Assembly (NCBI GenBank): GCA_963832945.1
Contig: CAWHVV010000014.1
Location: forward strand, 62,001 to 126,000
Length of the DNA stretch: 64,000 nt
Direction of reading: 5' to 3'
DNA from: JAFEDN01 sp963832945
GTDB taxonomy: Bacteria; Pseudomonadota; Gammaproteobacteria; Coxiellales; Coxiellaceae
The position numbers and the translations under genes are program-made. This document shows, in pieces, positions 26,933 to 35,325 of this stretch. The notes beneath the pieces were generated by a model, which was given only the letters and a program-made list of their open reading frames with translations, did no database searches and was not told where the DNA came from. Position 1 is the stretch's first letter, and each line of letters opens with the position of its first letter.

Positions 26933-27556
26933 TTAATCATTAGGTTCATTATTGGATTCTTCATCCAAAATATCCAATGCAGCCGTGATCTTGCGATCCA
27001 AACTCTTTAAACCTTCCGTTTCTATCCCTAATGATTCTGCCTTTTCAATAAGAGTTTTTGAGATTTGTGAGGCATTAATTTTATCTCCACGTAAATATTT
27101 TGGAGAGTGATCTTTTTCAGCAACAAAAATTTTTACAAAAATACCGATAGTTTTTAATAAATTTCGCCGTTCGCGTGAAGCGAGAAACTCATTATATTCT
27201 TCATCATCCTCTCCATTATATTTCATTTCTTCTTCGTTGAGGTATTCAGTATAAGCTTTCAAAAAAGCGTCATCAAATTCCCAATGCAATAAATTATTCT
27301 CTCTGGCAATATGGATTGCCGTAGGAGGAGAAATCAAACCTTCCTGTTGATAATGGAAATTTCTAGGTACCTTTTTAAATAATTCATAAGTGGTTTGTAA
27401 TTTTTTAGGTGGTTTAGTCGTTTTATCATTAAAAAGTATGGATGCATCGCCGCCTTGAACGGGTTCTATGCCATTGATAATCAACGCCGCTTCTTCAAGC
27501 GTCCAGGTGGATTGCCTCACCCAATAACTGAAATCTGGTTTCCTTTTTCTTGCCAT
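26933..27556 (-). CDS. Island-encoded hypothetical protein
   Basis: A 207-residue hydrophilic protein. The N-terminal 25 residues (KPDFSYWVRQSTWTLEEAAL, then INGIEP) resemble a short motif seen at the start of several integrative-element proteins of unknown role. The rest is charged with a NEEEMKYNGEDDEEYNEF acidic patch and helical ends. The second Met is used because GGAGG is placed six bases ahead of it. It lies 20 bp downstream of the YhcG-like gene start region on the same strand, so the two form one unit. Confidence 0.55.
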   Translation of the reverse strand: MARKRKPDFSYWVRQSTWTLEEAALIINGIEPVQGGDASILFNDKTTKPPKKLQTTYELFKKVPRNFHYQQEGLISPPTAIHIARENNLLHWEFDDAFLKAYTEYLNEEEMKYNGEDDEEYNEFLASRERRNLLKTIGIFVKIFVAEKDHSPKYLRGDKINASQISKTLIEKAESLGIETEGLKSLDRKITAALDILDEESNNEPND

Positions 27557-27575
27557 CATGATCCTCCTTTGAAAA

Positions 27576-28697
27576 TTAAACTTTATTTTTCGCTACTTTT
27601 TCATATTTGGAGCGAATTTTTTTATTTTTAGTGGGTGGGGTTTTTATTAAATTTAATTCTGTTTCAATTTCTTCAATAGTGGGTAAACTGGATTTGAATT
27701 CTTTGGGCAATGCTTTCGATAAAGAATATTCAGAAATGCCTATAGGGGCATTAATATTTCGTAAAGCATATTCAGCGATAATTTTATTCTTAGATTGGCA
27801 TAATATGATGCCGATGGTGCGATTGTCGCCTTCTTTTCTGAGTAAATCATCAACTGCGGCTAAGTAAAAACCGAGCTGCCCGGTATGTTCGGGTTTGAAT
27901 TTCTTAGCTTTTAATTCCACAACAATAAATGAGCGAAGGTTTAAATGATAAAATAGTAAGTCAACAAAAAATTCTTGATCATCAAATGTTAATGGAACTT
28001 GCGAGCCGACAAAAGAAAAGCCTTGTCCTAATTCTAATAAAAAGTCTCTAATATGGGCAATGAGTCCATTCTCAATCGCTCGTTCATGAGCCTTGCCTTG
28101 AATGGTGAGAAAGTCAAAGTTATAAGGGTCTTTCAAAATTTCGTTGGCTAAATCAGATTGGCTTTTGGGTAAATGTTGGTGGAAGTTAGTGATTTTCTTT
28201 TTTCCGGTTCCTTGGCGTTCATATAAATCACTTTCTATTTGCAGTTGTAATACGGAGCGAGACCAGCCATTTTTAATAGTTTGTTCGGCATACCATTTTC
28301 GGATTGAGTCGCTTTTAATGGATTGAATTAACAAGGAAATATGCCCCCACGGCAATTGCGCCACAGCTTGTGGCGTAATTGCCAAATCAGGGTAAAGATG
28401 GGCAAATTGCTTCATTCTTTGGAGATTTCGAACTGAAAAACCTTGCATTTCTGGGAATGCTTGGCGAATATCATGCGAAAATTGTTCTAAAAAATGTTCT
28501 CCCCACTTAAAAGCAATTTGTTTTTCAATCAAGGCGGAGCCTACGTTCCAATAAAACTTGATTAGTTCCTTATTGGCGGCTAGGGCTGCGCTAATTTGCG
28601 TAGTCTTTAGCTGATCTTTAATTGTGCGAAAAAACTCTAGGTAATTTTTATCTAGGCGTAATGCAGTTTCTTTTTTTAGGGCGATTTGTTTTTTCAT
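27576..28697 (-). CDS. YhcG-type PD-(D/E)XK nuclease domain protein (DUF1016)
   Basis: A 373-residue protein. N-terminal DUF1016 domain: FYWNVGSALIEKQ, GFSVRNLQRMKQFAHLYP, LPWGHISLLIQ and WYAEQTIKNGWSRSVLQLQI. C-terminal nuclease: DDQEFFVDLLFYHLNLRSFI then VVELKAKKFKPEHTGQLGFY, with the Asp and E-x-K of the PD-(D/E)XK fold. These proteins are common on mobile islands and may serve in defence or element maintenance; the target is not known. Length equals that of E. coli YhcG. Upstream ATTATCC and short AT-rich leader precede the ATG. Confidence 0.85.
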   Translation of the reverse strand: MKKQIALKKETALRLDKNYLEFFRTIKDQLKTTQISAALAANKELIKFYWNVGSALIEKQIAFKWGEHFLEQFSHDIRQAFPEMQGFSVRNLQRMKQFAHLYPDLAITPQAVAQLPWGHISLLIQSIKSDSIRKWYAEQTIKNGWSRSVLQLQIESDLYERQGTGKKKITNFHQHLPKSQSDLANEILKDPYNFDFLTIQGKAHERAIENGLIAHIRDFLLELGQGFSFVGSQVPLTFDDQEFFVDLLFYHLNLRSFIVVELKAKKFKPEHTGQLGFYLAAVDDLLRKEGDNRTIGIILCQSKNKIIAEYALRNINAPIGISEYSLSKALPKEFKSSLPTIEEIETELNLIKTPPTKNKKIRSKYEKVAKNKV

Positions 28698-29131
28698 ATA
28701 TTATCCATAAAGTGTGAATTCATAAATTATGTCGTGATTAAGGGGTTATTGCAACCGTGGAGGATTTTTCGATTCCAATAAATTTCAGCAGATTATCGGT
28801 AATGAGTTGCATTGGTTTTCTTAATCTTTCTACGTCAGAAATGATATAACCAGCGGTTACGTCGCTAGTCATTTTATGGTTAATCAAGCGTTTAACAGCA
28901 TAGGCGGAAATGTCTAAACTTTCAGCAACAGTAATAAAGGTGCGGCGTAGGTCATGCATTGTAAAGTTCACGCCGGACATCTGTGACACTTTGGCCATTT
29001 GCTTGCGTGGCTCGACAATGTAGCCGCCTTGGCCGGTTCCGGGAAAAACATATTCACTACTGGGGTTCTGGTAGCGGCGAGTGAGTAACTCATCTAAGAA
29101 AACAGATAGGGGCAGGGTGGCCTGGTGAAAA

Positions 29132-30436
29132 TCATCCAGTAGAAACAAATAATTCTTGGTACGCTTTTTGTTCCAATATTTTTGGAAAACGAAACGCTGA
29201 AATTCTTTTCGCCTGAACTGATTTTCCAATATTTTTTTTATGCCATTCAATTATAGTTTTTGTTTTTACTGATTCCATTGCATTTTTAATCACATCTATT
29301 GTTGTTTTTGAGACGCAAGCTGCCAGAGATAATAACAATCCAGTAAAACCATTTTTTGCCTGTTGTTTTTCAATATTTTTCTGCTTCCCAAATAATGATT
29401 CAATAATTTCACTGCTACCTAACAAACGTTCTTTTGGTTTTGCATAAGATGATTCTTTTTCAACAAGCGCGATCATTTTCTGATTAAATATATCTGCATG
29501 ATCTGAAAGTTTTAATTCTTCCAGTACTCTTTGCAAGTCAAGATGAGCATTTGTATATAAACCATTATTTCTAACGAAATTTTCTGTGCACGAAACAGCA
29601 CACATCATATTTCTCCATCTGCTTATTGCAAATCTATATTCATTCACCCAGACAAATTTCTCACGTATTTTTTTCGATGTATTTTTATTTTCTAACAGAA
29701 GAATTATATGACTACTCCAATTTATCAATGTTTCAATATTCATATATCGTGATTTTGATTTTTGGTTTGGTGGAGATAAGTAGGCTAACTCTGTTTGCTG
29801 AAGATGATTTTTTGTCGACTGGCATAGTTTAATAAACGCTTTCCATACTTCACAATGTTCTAATATATTTTTTAATAAAGTAGCCAGTGCGTGCTTTATG
29901 TCGTAAATATAACGCGTGTTTTGATGCTCAGCACAAAAACGATTAATGCCGGATTTTATGTCAGTGCCTTTATCTGCAACAATTTCCGCTGGGATACCTG
30001 TTTTTTTAGCGGTTGCATTTAATTGCTCATATACCTTTTCGCCATTAGATTTCGTCACCGGAATAAGCTCGATTGGTTCAACATCCTCGTATCTCAAAGA
30101 TCTACCAATAGGTAAATCGGATAAACGAATACCTAATATGACCAGGCATTTTTCTTCTCCAATTTGCACTGAATGATCAATGATCCATATCCAATCATCC
30201 GCTTTTATTTTTGCCCTATTCAATTTGTAATAACCTAATCGCATCAACCACAGACGACCTGAATACCAGGAGGGTATTGACATGTCTACGCCAAAAATAC
30301 GGGCGCTAATTTCAATGGCACGACAGCTTGCGCGAAGTCCAATCGCTGTCATCACAAGAGATATAAAATAAAAGATTTGTATCGCAGAATAATGATGGTA
30401 AAATAAATTATTCCGACTGTTTACTAATGCCGTCAT
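29132..30436 (-). CDS. DDE transposase, family not named (copy 1)
   Basis: A 434-residue transposase. Candidate catalytic residues: Asp in WIIDHSVQIGEEKCLVILGI, Asp in EIVADKGTDIKSGI, and Glu in LLGSSEIIESLFGKQKN. Between them DIKHALATLLKN and the LQQTELAYLSPPNQKSKSRY segment form a conserved-looking core. I have seen this DHS/GxDIK/PPxQ arrangement in unclassified transposases but cannot assign an ISfinder family. The TGA stop takes its last base from flanking DNA, so the C-terminus depends on the insertion site. The small coiled-coil gene lies 40 bp upstream. Confidence 0.75.
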   Translation of the reverse strand: MTALVNSRNNLFYHHYSAIQIFYFISLVMTAIGLRASCRAIEISARIFGVDMSIPSWYSGRLWLMRLGYYKLNRAKIKADDWIWIIDHSVQIGEEKCLVILGIRLSDLPIGRSLRYEDVEPIELIPVTKSNGEKVYEQLNATAKKTGIPAEIVADKGTDIKSGINRFCAEHQNTRYIYDIKHALATLLKNILEHCEVWKAFIKLCQSTKNHLQQTELAYLSPPNQKSKSRYMNIETLINWSSHIILLLENKNTSKKIREKFVWVNEYRFAISRWRNMMCAVSCTENFVRNNGLYTNAHLDLQRVLEELKLSDHADIFNQKMIALVEKESSYAKPKERLLGSSEIIESLFGKQKNIEKQQAKNGFTGLLLSLAACVSKTTIDVIKNAMESVKTKTIIEWHKKNIGKSVQAKRISAFRFPKILEQKAYQELFVSTG

Positions 30437-30884
30437 CTTTCTGTTGCTTTCATTTTCAATGAATGCTGTCGCGCTGTCTAATTTTTCAGTAATTTTTTTT
30501 TACCAGCTTCAGATTTTTTAATATCATCTTGTAATTGCTTATTTTGTGCTTTTAATTCCTTTAATCGAGACTTTAATTCTGCTTTACTTGTTTCCAAAAA
30601 TTCAATGCGTTTCTTCTGGCTTCGAATATCCAGCATGGCTTGTTTACATTTTTCTTTCCATTTATCCCGGCTATGTTTAAAAAACACAGTGAGCTTTTTA
30701 ACCGGGCTTTTAAAATTTTCCATAATTAAATATTCCTTTTGAATTACCCAATACATAGTAATGCAAAAGATACTAATTTAAAATAAGAAAAAACGGAACA
30801 ACAAATTTTATTGAGATAGGATCGAATTTTTAAAGAATAAAATTTGAACCAATTTTTCTGTAGGTTATCGGGCAATTCATGGGT
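29133..30884. mobile_element. Two-gene insertion sequence, copy 1
   Basis: A 1,752-bp core almost identical in sequence and equal in length to 40,947-42,698. In this copy it is bounded by perfect 15-bp inverted repeats GGCCTGGTGAAAATC / GATTTTCACCAGGCC, and outside these by the 11-bp direct repeat AGGGGCAGGGT (29,108-29,118 and 30,900-30,910). It carries a DDE transposase and a small coiled-coil gene upstream, both on the minus strand. I cannot name the IS family with certainty. Confidence 0.85.
30478..30723 (-). CDS. Small coiled-coil protein of the IS (copy 1)
   Basis: An 81-residue, Lys-rich protein, MENFKSPVKKLTVFFKHSRD onward, predicted as one long coiled coil (RIEFLETSKAELKSRLKELK, then AQNKQLQDDIKK). 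The ATG at 30,723 follows AAGGA. It precedes the transposase in both IS copies, so it is part of the element, probably an accessory DNA-binding or oligomerisation factor. This role is inference. Confidence 0.7.
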   Translation of the reverse strand: MENFKSPVKKLTVFFKHSRDKWKEKCKQAMLDIRSQKKRIEFLETSKAELKSRLKELKAQNKQLQDDIKKSEAGKKKLLKN

Positions 30885-31898
30885 GATTTTCACCAGGCCA
30901 GGGGCAGGGTATGCGGTTGATGGTTTTTGGTATCTGGAATTGTGAGCGTTTTTGCCTTTAAATCAATATCGCTCCATTTCATGGTGGCGGCTTCATTGCG
31001 TCGCAATCCGGTAAATAAAGAAAGCAATAAATAATCCCTTAATGTGGTATTTTCCAGCTTGATAACGCCTTGATACCATGCGGCTAAGTCATAAGTCTTA
31101 ATATAGGTTTGCCGCCGCTCGACTCGATACCAAGCGCGGGTTTGAGATAATCTTTTGACGGGGTTATCAGTAATTAAGGAGTGGCCTTGAGCGTCTTCAT
31201 ATTGCCCGGCGGCGAAATTAAATAAGGCGCGTAGTAACCGCATGGCTAAATTGGCATAAGCATGGCCTTGTTCTTCGCCTAGCCGTGTGTGAAGTTTGGC
31301 GACCTTATCTTTAGTGATGGCGAGTAGTGGCTTATTTTGCCATTCAAAGAAAACGCAGGTCATCACCCGCCGGTAGTCATAAAGGGTTCTGGGCTTTAAT
31401 TCTTTACGGGCTTGGATATAGTCCTGAAAGACTTGGCCGAGGGTGGTGGCGTGAAGTTCAATAGCCTGCTTCTCGGCACGAGGGTCAATTCCCGTAGCAA
31501 TTTTGCCTAACAGTTTTTGCGCTTCTTTTCGGGCTTGCTCCACAGTGATTTCCCCATAACGGCCTATGGTCATGCGCCGGACTTTGCCGCTGACCAGTTT
31601 TTCCACGATAAAGCTTTTAACGCCACTGGCAGTTACACGCACGGCAAAGCCTTTGAGTTGCGCGTCACGGTGAAAAGCTTGATCGCGGTCAGTAGGGGCT
31701 TGGATGTTATCAACAACGGTCTTGGTTAAACGCATCAGTAGTTCTCCCATGTAGAAACTATGTAGAAGGAATAGCAAAAAACTCATCCCAGAACTTATAA
31801 CCAATTATGACAATTTAATATCTATAATTCAAGGTATTTTATAATTTAATGCGATTTTGTAGAATTGCTTAAAACCCGTTAAAACTCGATTTTTTAGA

Positions 31899-31935
31899 AT
31901 TCGTAATCAGTAGGTCGAGTGTTCGATTCGCTTCA
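31899..31935. repeat. attR-like repeat
   Basis: Second copy of the tRNA-Thr-derived 37-base sequence, differing by one base from 15,677-15,713. Upstream context here (CGATTTTTTAG) does not continue the anticodon stem, and the acceptor end is absent, so this copy is only the crossover core. The integrase start codon is about 160 bp away inside the island. Confidence 0.7.
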
Positions 31936-32048
31936 GTTGATGTTTGATATATTTAATATTTCTATAAATTTTGGCAATTCAATCTCTCGAAAAAGGATAT
32001 GCACCAACTGGAACGCGCACTTTTAGGTTCCAACACAACATCAAAATA

Positions 32049-32804
32049 TTAGGCTGTTTCTTTTATTTTCTTAGTCTCAGGCAAATAATTAGTTTTACTC
32101 ATGACCTTCTGACCACTAGCTTTTTCCAGTTCTTTACGCGCACCACCAGCAATCTTCCCCCCAGCTTTGGCTGCGGTTTTGTTTTGCTCGAAACCTTGCG
32201 CATCACGATTATGAGCAATTTCAGTAGTAGACGCTTCACCAAGCATCGAAAAAATCAGCTCTAGATCAGTCATGTGGTCACGTAAATTTTCTCGGCGTAA
32301 GCCTTTATACTTTTGATACTCAGTGGGAGTCATCCCAAAAGTGGCCTTAGAAATTTCAGCTGTTAATATAGCAAAATCTTTTGATTCCTGAACGCCCCGC
32401 TTTCTCCATTCTTCAGTCAATTCATCACGAATCGCTATTCCCCGCATACGCTTTTCAATCCAGGCATCAGAATAACCTTTAGCTTTATACAACTCTCTAG
32501 TACGCTGAGTAGCCAGTTCAGGGTTCTCTATTTCTTGCACACGCTCATAGCCAACTTCTGCTAACCATCGCTTAAACGGTTCCGCCTTTGGAGATGGGAT
32601 TGATTGAATAATGCGAAAAATACCTGCAGTGTTCGCACATGCAACTTTTTGCATACCACCTTGAGTATCTAAACAAGGGGGGGTGACAATTTGTCCCCAC
32701 CCTTTCGCTAACTCTTTGTCTCTTAAGCGCATTTTTTTAATATAATCACTGGAGTTAACCGTATCTGAAACACAATTAGACGAAAATGTATTTAAAGTTA
32801 CCAA
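32049..32804 (-). CDS. BRO-N/DinD-like protein, probably N-terminally truncated
   Basis: From residue 20 the sequence reads as a BRO-family domain: NSSDYIKKMRLRDKELAKGW, ACANTAGIFRIIQSIPSPKA, EPFKRWLAEVGYERVQEIEN. It continues as in DinD: ELYKAKGYSDAWIEKRMRGI then AIRDELTEEWRKRGV, and FGMTPTEYQKYKGL. DinD counteracts RecA filaments in E. coli; whether this protein does so is unknown. The first 19 residues (MVTLNTFSSNCVSDTV..) do not fit the family, and the usual first strand-helix region is missing, so the gene start looks replaced. It is just outside attR. Confidence 0.7.
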   Translation of the reverse strand: MVTLNTFSSNCVSDTVNSSDYIKKMRLRDKELAKGWGQIVTPPCLDTQGGMQKVACANTAGIFRIIQSIPSPKAEPFKRWLAEVGYERVQEIENPELATQRTRELYKAKGYSDAWIEKRMRGIAIRDELTEEWRKRGVQESKDFAILTAEISKATFGMTPTEYQKYKGLRRENLRDHMTDLELIFSMLGEASTTEIAHNRDAQGFEQNKTAAKAGGKIAGGARKELEKASGQKVMSKTNYLPETKKIKETA

Positions 32805-32919
32805 GATATATCAGAAACTCATGGGGTGAATGGCCTTTAGCTATTACCGTTTTAGCGGCTACTATCACGAAATTTAAAGGGATGTGATACAATATAAAAA
32901 CTTGCAATTGGAGGCATTT

Positions 32920-33366
32920 ATGAGTCATAAACTACAACCGAGTGAATACGACAAAGACTTTTACGCATGGTCTTTGCACAATGCTGCGTTGATCAGGGAA
33001 GGCAGGTTGTCAGAAGTTGATTTGGAAAACGTGGCCGAGGAAATCGAGAGTATGGGAAAAGGCAATAAGCGTGAGCTTATCAATCGATTAGCTTTATTAT
33101 TATCTCACCTTCTGAAGTGGAAATTTCAATCCGGACGCAGAGGTAAAAGTTGGGAACTGACTATTAAAGAACAACGTCTTAAAGTTCAGGGTCCTTTAGA
33201 GGAAAGCCCAAGTTTAAAGCATGAGTTGGTCAAACAGCTCAACGATGCTTACGAAATAGCATTGTTAATAGCTGCAAGAGAAACGGGTCTCGATGAAAAA
33301 ATATTTCCCAAATCCTGTCCTTTTTCATTTAAAGAAACTCTGAAAAAAGATTTTTTTCCGAAATAA
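32920..33366 (+). CDS. DUF29 family protein
   Basis: A 148-residue protein of the DUF29 family: SEYDKDFYAWSLHNAALIRE, VDLENVAEEIESMGKGNKRE, LLLSHLLKWKFQSGRRGKSW, the SWELTIKEQR segment and FPKSCPFSFKETL. DUF29 proteins are all-helical, common in cyanobacteria and gammaproteobacteria, and of unknown function. ATG 32,920 follows GGAGG. It has two relatives in this window (52,338 and the broken 51,563 locus), so the family has expanded here. Confidence 0.85.
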   Translation: MSHKLQPSEYDKDFYAWSLHNAALIREGRLSEVDLENVAEEIESMGKGNKRELINRLALLLSHLLKWKFQSGRRGKSWELTIKEQRLKVQGPLEESPSLKHELVKQLNDAYEIALLIAARETGLDEKIFPKSCPFSFKETLKKDFFPK

Positions 33367-33506
33367 AAGCTAAGAAATTGAAGAAATCACCTATTCTTTC
33401 ACGTTCGTAGTAGCCTTCCGGGTTAAATGTTCTTGGAAAATTCCATTTTTTGTTCATTGTCATCAGTCATTAATTGTTGCTTGGGGTTCATTTTCAAAAG
33501 GGAAAG

Positions 33507-34217
33507 TCAAAATATCAAAATCAGCCAGCGGAAAGGCCAGCGCCATTTGATTTGGTGGCTAATTACTTCGCTTTTGCAAAGCAGGATTTTTAATTCCTGA
33601 TATTTAAAAGCTTTTCTGACCGATAAGGGACCATCGTGTTTTTCCAGCCAGGAACTTTTGATAATTCGGGTCAGTAGTTGAGTAGCATAATAGGCGAACC
33701 AGTGACGGTGTAAATCACTGATGATGATGGCGACACGGGCCTGATTTTTTAATTGAGTGAAGAGCCGGATTAACTCCTGGTCGCTAAAATGGTGACAGAC
33801 CGTCGATAATAAAATGATATCGAATTTTTGCTTCTGAAAATCTGCTGAAAAAACATTGACGACCTGATAATCAATATTGGGATATTGTTGTGATTTTTGT
33901 TCTGCGAAATGAATGCTGGCTGGATTGGCATCGATGCCCGTCAGTCTGCATTTCAGGGATTTTTTATCAGTCCACTGGGCCACAGTTCGCAGTATATCTC
34001 CGCCGCCACAACCCAAATCGGCAATGTGAAGAGTTTTTTGGCACAAATCCGGTTGCCGCCGGATAATTTGGCTGAGCGCCTTTGTAATGACGCGATTGCC
34101 TCCCAGAAAGCGGTTGGCCAGACCCAGATTATATAAATTTTTTTCGAGGTCCGGGCCTGACAATGAAAAATCGTCCAGCCATTCTTTCTCCGTACACCGG
34201 GAGCTTTTAAAAATCAT
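33507..34217 (-). CDS. Class I SAM methyltransferase of the type III PKS operon
   Basis: A 236-residue methyltransferase. Motif I is ADLGCGGGDILRTVAQW, followed by LTGIDANPASIHFAEQKSQQ, and DIILLSTVCHHFSDQEL. The VCHHFSDQELIRLFTQL pattern is common in methyltransferases adjacent to type III polyketide synthases. Its start overlaps the synthase end by 11 bp, so it is the last gene of the operon and probably methylates the resorcinol or pyrone product. Product identity is inference. Confidence 0.85.
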   Translation of the reverse strand: MIFKSSRCTEKEWLDDFSLSGPDLEKNLYNLGLANRFLGGNRVITKALSQIIRRQPDLCQKTLHIADLGCGGGDILRTVAQWTDKKSLKCRLTGIDANPASIHFAEQKSQQYPNIDYQVVNVFSADFQKQKFDIILLSTVCHHFSDQELIRLFTQLKNQARVAIIISDLHRHWFAYYATQLLTRIIKSSWLEKHDGPLSVRKAFKYQELKILLCKSEVISHQIKWRWPFRWLILIF

Positions 34218-35325
34218 GATTTTCTTTCCTGCGATTTAATCCTCCCGAATTCGAGGGAATAGAGTGAGCTTCTAACAGCGCGGATTCTATGGTGAGGCCG
34301 GGTCCGAACGCCATGGCCAGGATAGTTTTTTGGTGGTGGGCGGGAGAAATTTTATCAAACCATTTTTTGAGAACAAATAAAATCGTGGGCGAGGACATGT
34401 TGCCATAATCATTGAGTACTTCATGCGCTTCCTGGTTTTTTTCGCGATCGATAGAGAGTGCCTTTTCCACTGCGGCCAGAATTTCTTTGCCGCCGGGATG
34501 AATGGCAAAAAAATCGATGTCATCCGCTTTTAAATTTAAACTGGCCAGTAATTTTTGCGTAGGTTCCTGAATATGGTTGCCCAAGATCATGGGCACGTAG
34601 CTGGATAAGATAATATCAAATCCCCGGTCGCGCACATACCAGGCCATCGCCGGCTGTTCGGAAGGAGCCAATTCACAGCGAAATGCCTGCAGGCGTAAAC
34701 TCCGGTCACCCGCCGGACGCCCATGGACCAGAGCACAGGCCGCGCCATCCGCGAATATAGCATTGGCGATGAAATTAGCCATACTTGCCATCGGTTGAAA
34801 GTGCAGTGTGCATAATTCCACGCATACCACTAACACATAAGCCTCTGGGTTATTTTTGCAAATATGGTCCGCTATTTTTAAGGCGTTGATGGCGCCGTAA
34901 CATCCCATGAAATTAATGCAGGTACGTTCGACGTGAGAAGCTAAATTCAATTTTAGGGTGAGTTCGATATCGAGACCAGGCGCGTACATACCCGTGCAAC
35001 TGACAGTGATAAGATGGGTAATTTTAGAAAAATAAGCCTTATCTATACCCTGATTAATCGCCGCCATCGCCAGATCGAGGGCATGAGCTTCATAAATTTT
35101 CATACGCACGGCAGTCGAAGAGAGAGGAGTGGCCAGTGACTCGTCTTGAGGGTCGAGGACAGTATGGCGATACTGGATGGCGGTTTTTTTATAAAGGCGA
35201 ACGAGTTTTTTGGTTTTTCTTTCATCAAAACCCAATTTTTTCGCCAGGTATTCCGCAGTCTGTTCCTGACTCAGTCGGAATGCGGGATTGGCAATGCCTA
35301 AGTCAATAATGTAACTGTTATTCAT
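34207..35325 (-). CDS. Type III polyketide synthase
   Basis: A 372-residue chalcone/stilbene-synthase-like enzyme that extends an acyl-CoA starter with malonyl-CoA and cyclises it. The catalytic triad is present: Cys in LITVSCTGMYAPGLDIEL, His in FAIHPGGKEILAAVEKAL, and Asn in NDYGNMSSPTILFVL. The GAPGxx loop equivalent MAFGPGLTIESALLE is at the C-terminus. Flanking methyltransferase genes overlap it on both sides. The set resembles bacterial alkylresorcinol or alkylpyrone operons, but no flavin hydroxylase is nearby. Confidence 0.93.
   Translation of the reverse strand: MNNSYIIDLGIANPAFRLSQEQTAEYLAKKLGFDERKTKKLVRLYKKTAIQYRHTVLDPQDESLATPLSSTAVRMKIYEAHALDLAMAAINQGIDKAYFSKITHLITVSCTGMYAPGLDIELTLKLNLASHVERTCINFMGCYGAINALKIADHICKNNPEAYVLVVCVELCTLHFQPMASMANFIANAIFADGAACALVHGRPAGDRSLRLQAFRCELAPSEQPAMAWYVRDRGFDIILSSYVPMILGNHIQEPTQKLLASLNLKADDIDFFAIHPGGKEILAAVEKALSIDREKNQEAHEVLNDYGNMSSPTILFVLKKWFDKISPAHHQKTILAMAFGPGLTIESALLEAHSIPSNSGGLNRRKENHDF

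Larger units (their letters stand above)
28738..31735 (-). pseudogene. Tyrosine integrase (DUF4102 type) split by an IS
   Basis: The N-terminal part (31,735 down to about 30,900) has the arm-binding domain MRLTKTVVDNIQAPTDRDQA, LKGFAVRVTASGVKSFIVEK, and catalytic Arg in FTGLRRNEAATMKW. The C-terminal part (29,118 to 28,738) has MHDLRRTFITVAESLDISAY (HxxR), KRLINHKM and the Tyr region VTAGYI. Joining HTLPL to SVFLDELLTRRYQ across the IS with one 11-bp repeat removed restores the frame, giving about 405 residues. It is the island integrase, next to the right att repeat. Start chosen at MRLTK because GGGAGAA precedes it. Confidence 0.88.
15677..31935. mobile_element. Integrated genomic island of 16.3 kb between att repeats
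   Basis: The boundaries are the two tRNA-Thr-derived repeats. The integrase starts about 160 bp inside the right repeat and reads inward, the usual place. Cargo on the left: PIN-GNAT-PUA, ASCH, kinase and RloC-like genes. Backbone on the right: ribbon-helix-helix regulator, iteron-like repeats, DUF927, AlpA-like, YhcG-type nuclease and integrase. No relaxase or conjugation genes are seen, so it would be mobilisable at best. Because an IS interrupts the integrase, the island is probably locked in place. Confidence 0.75.
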
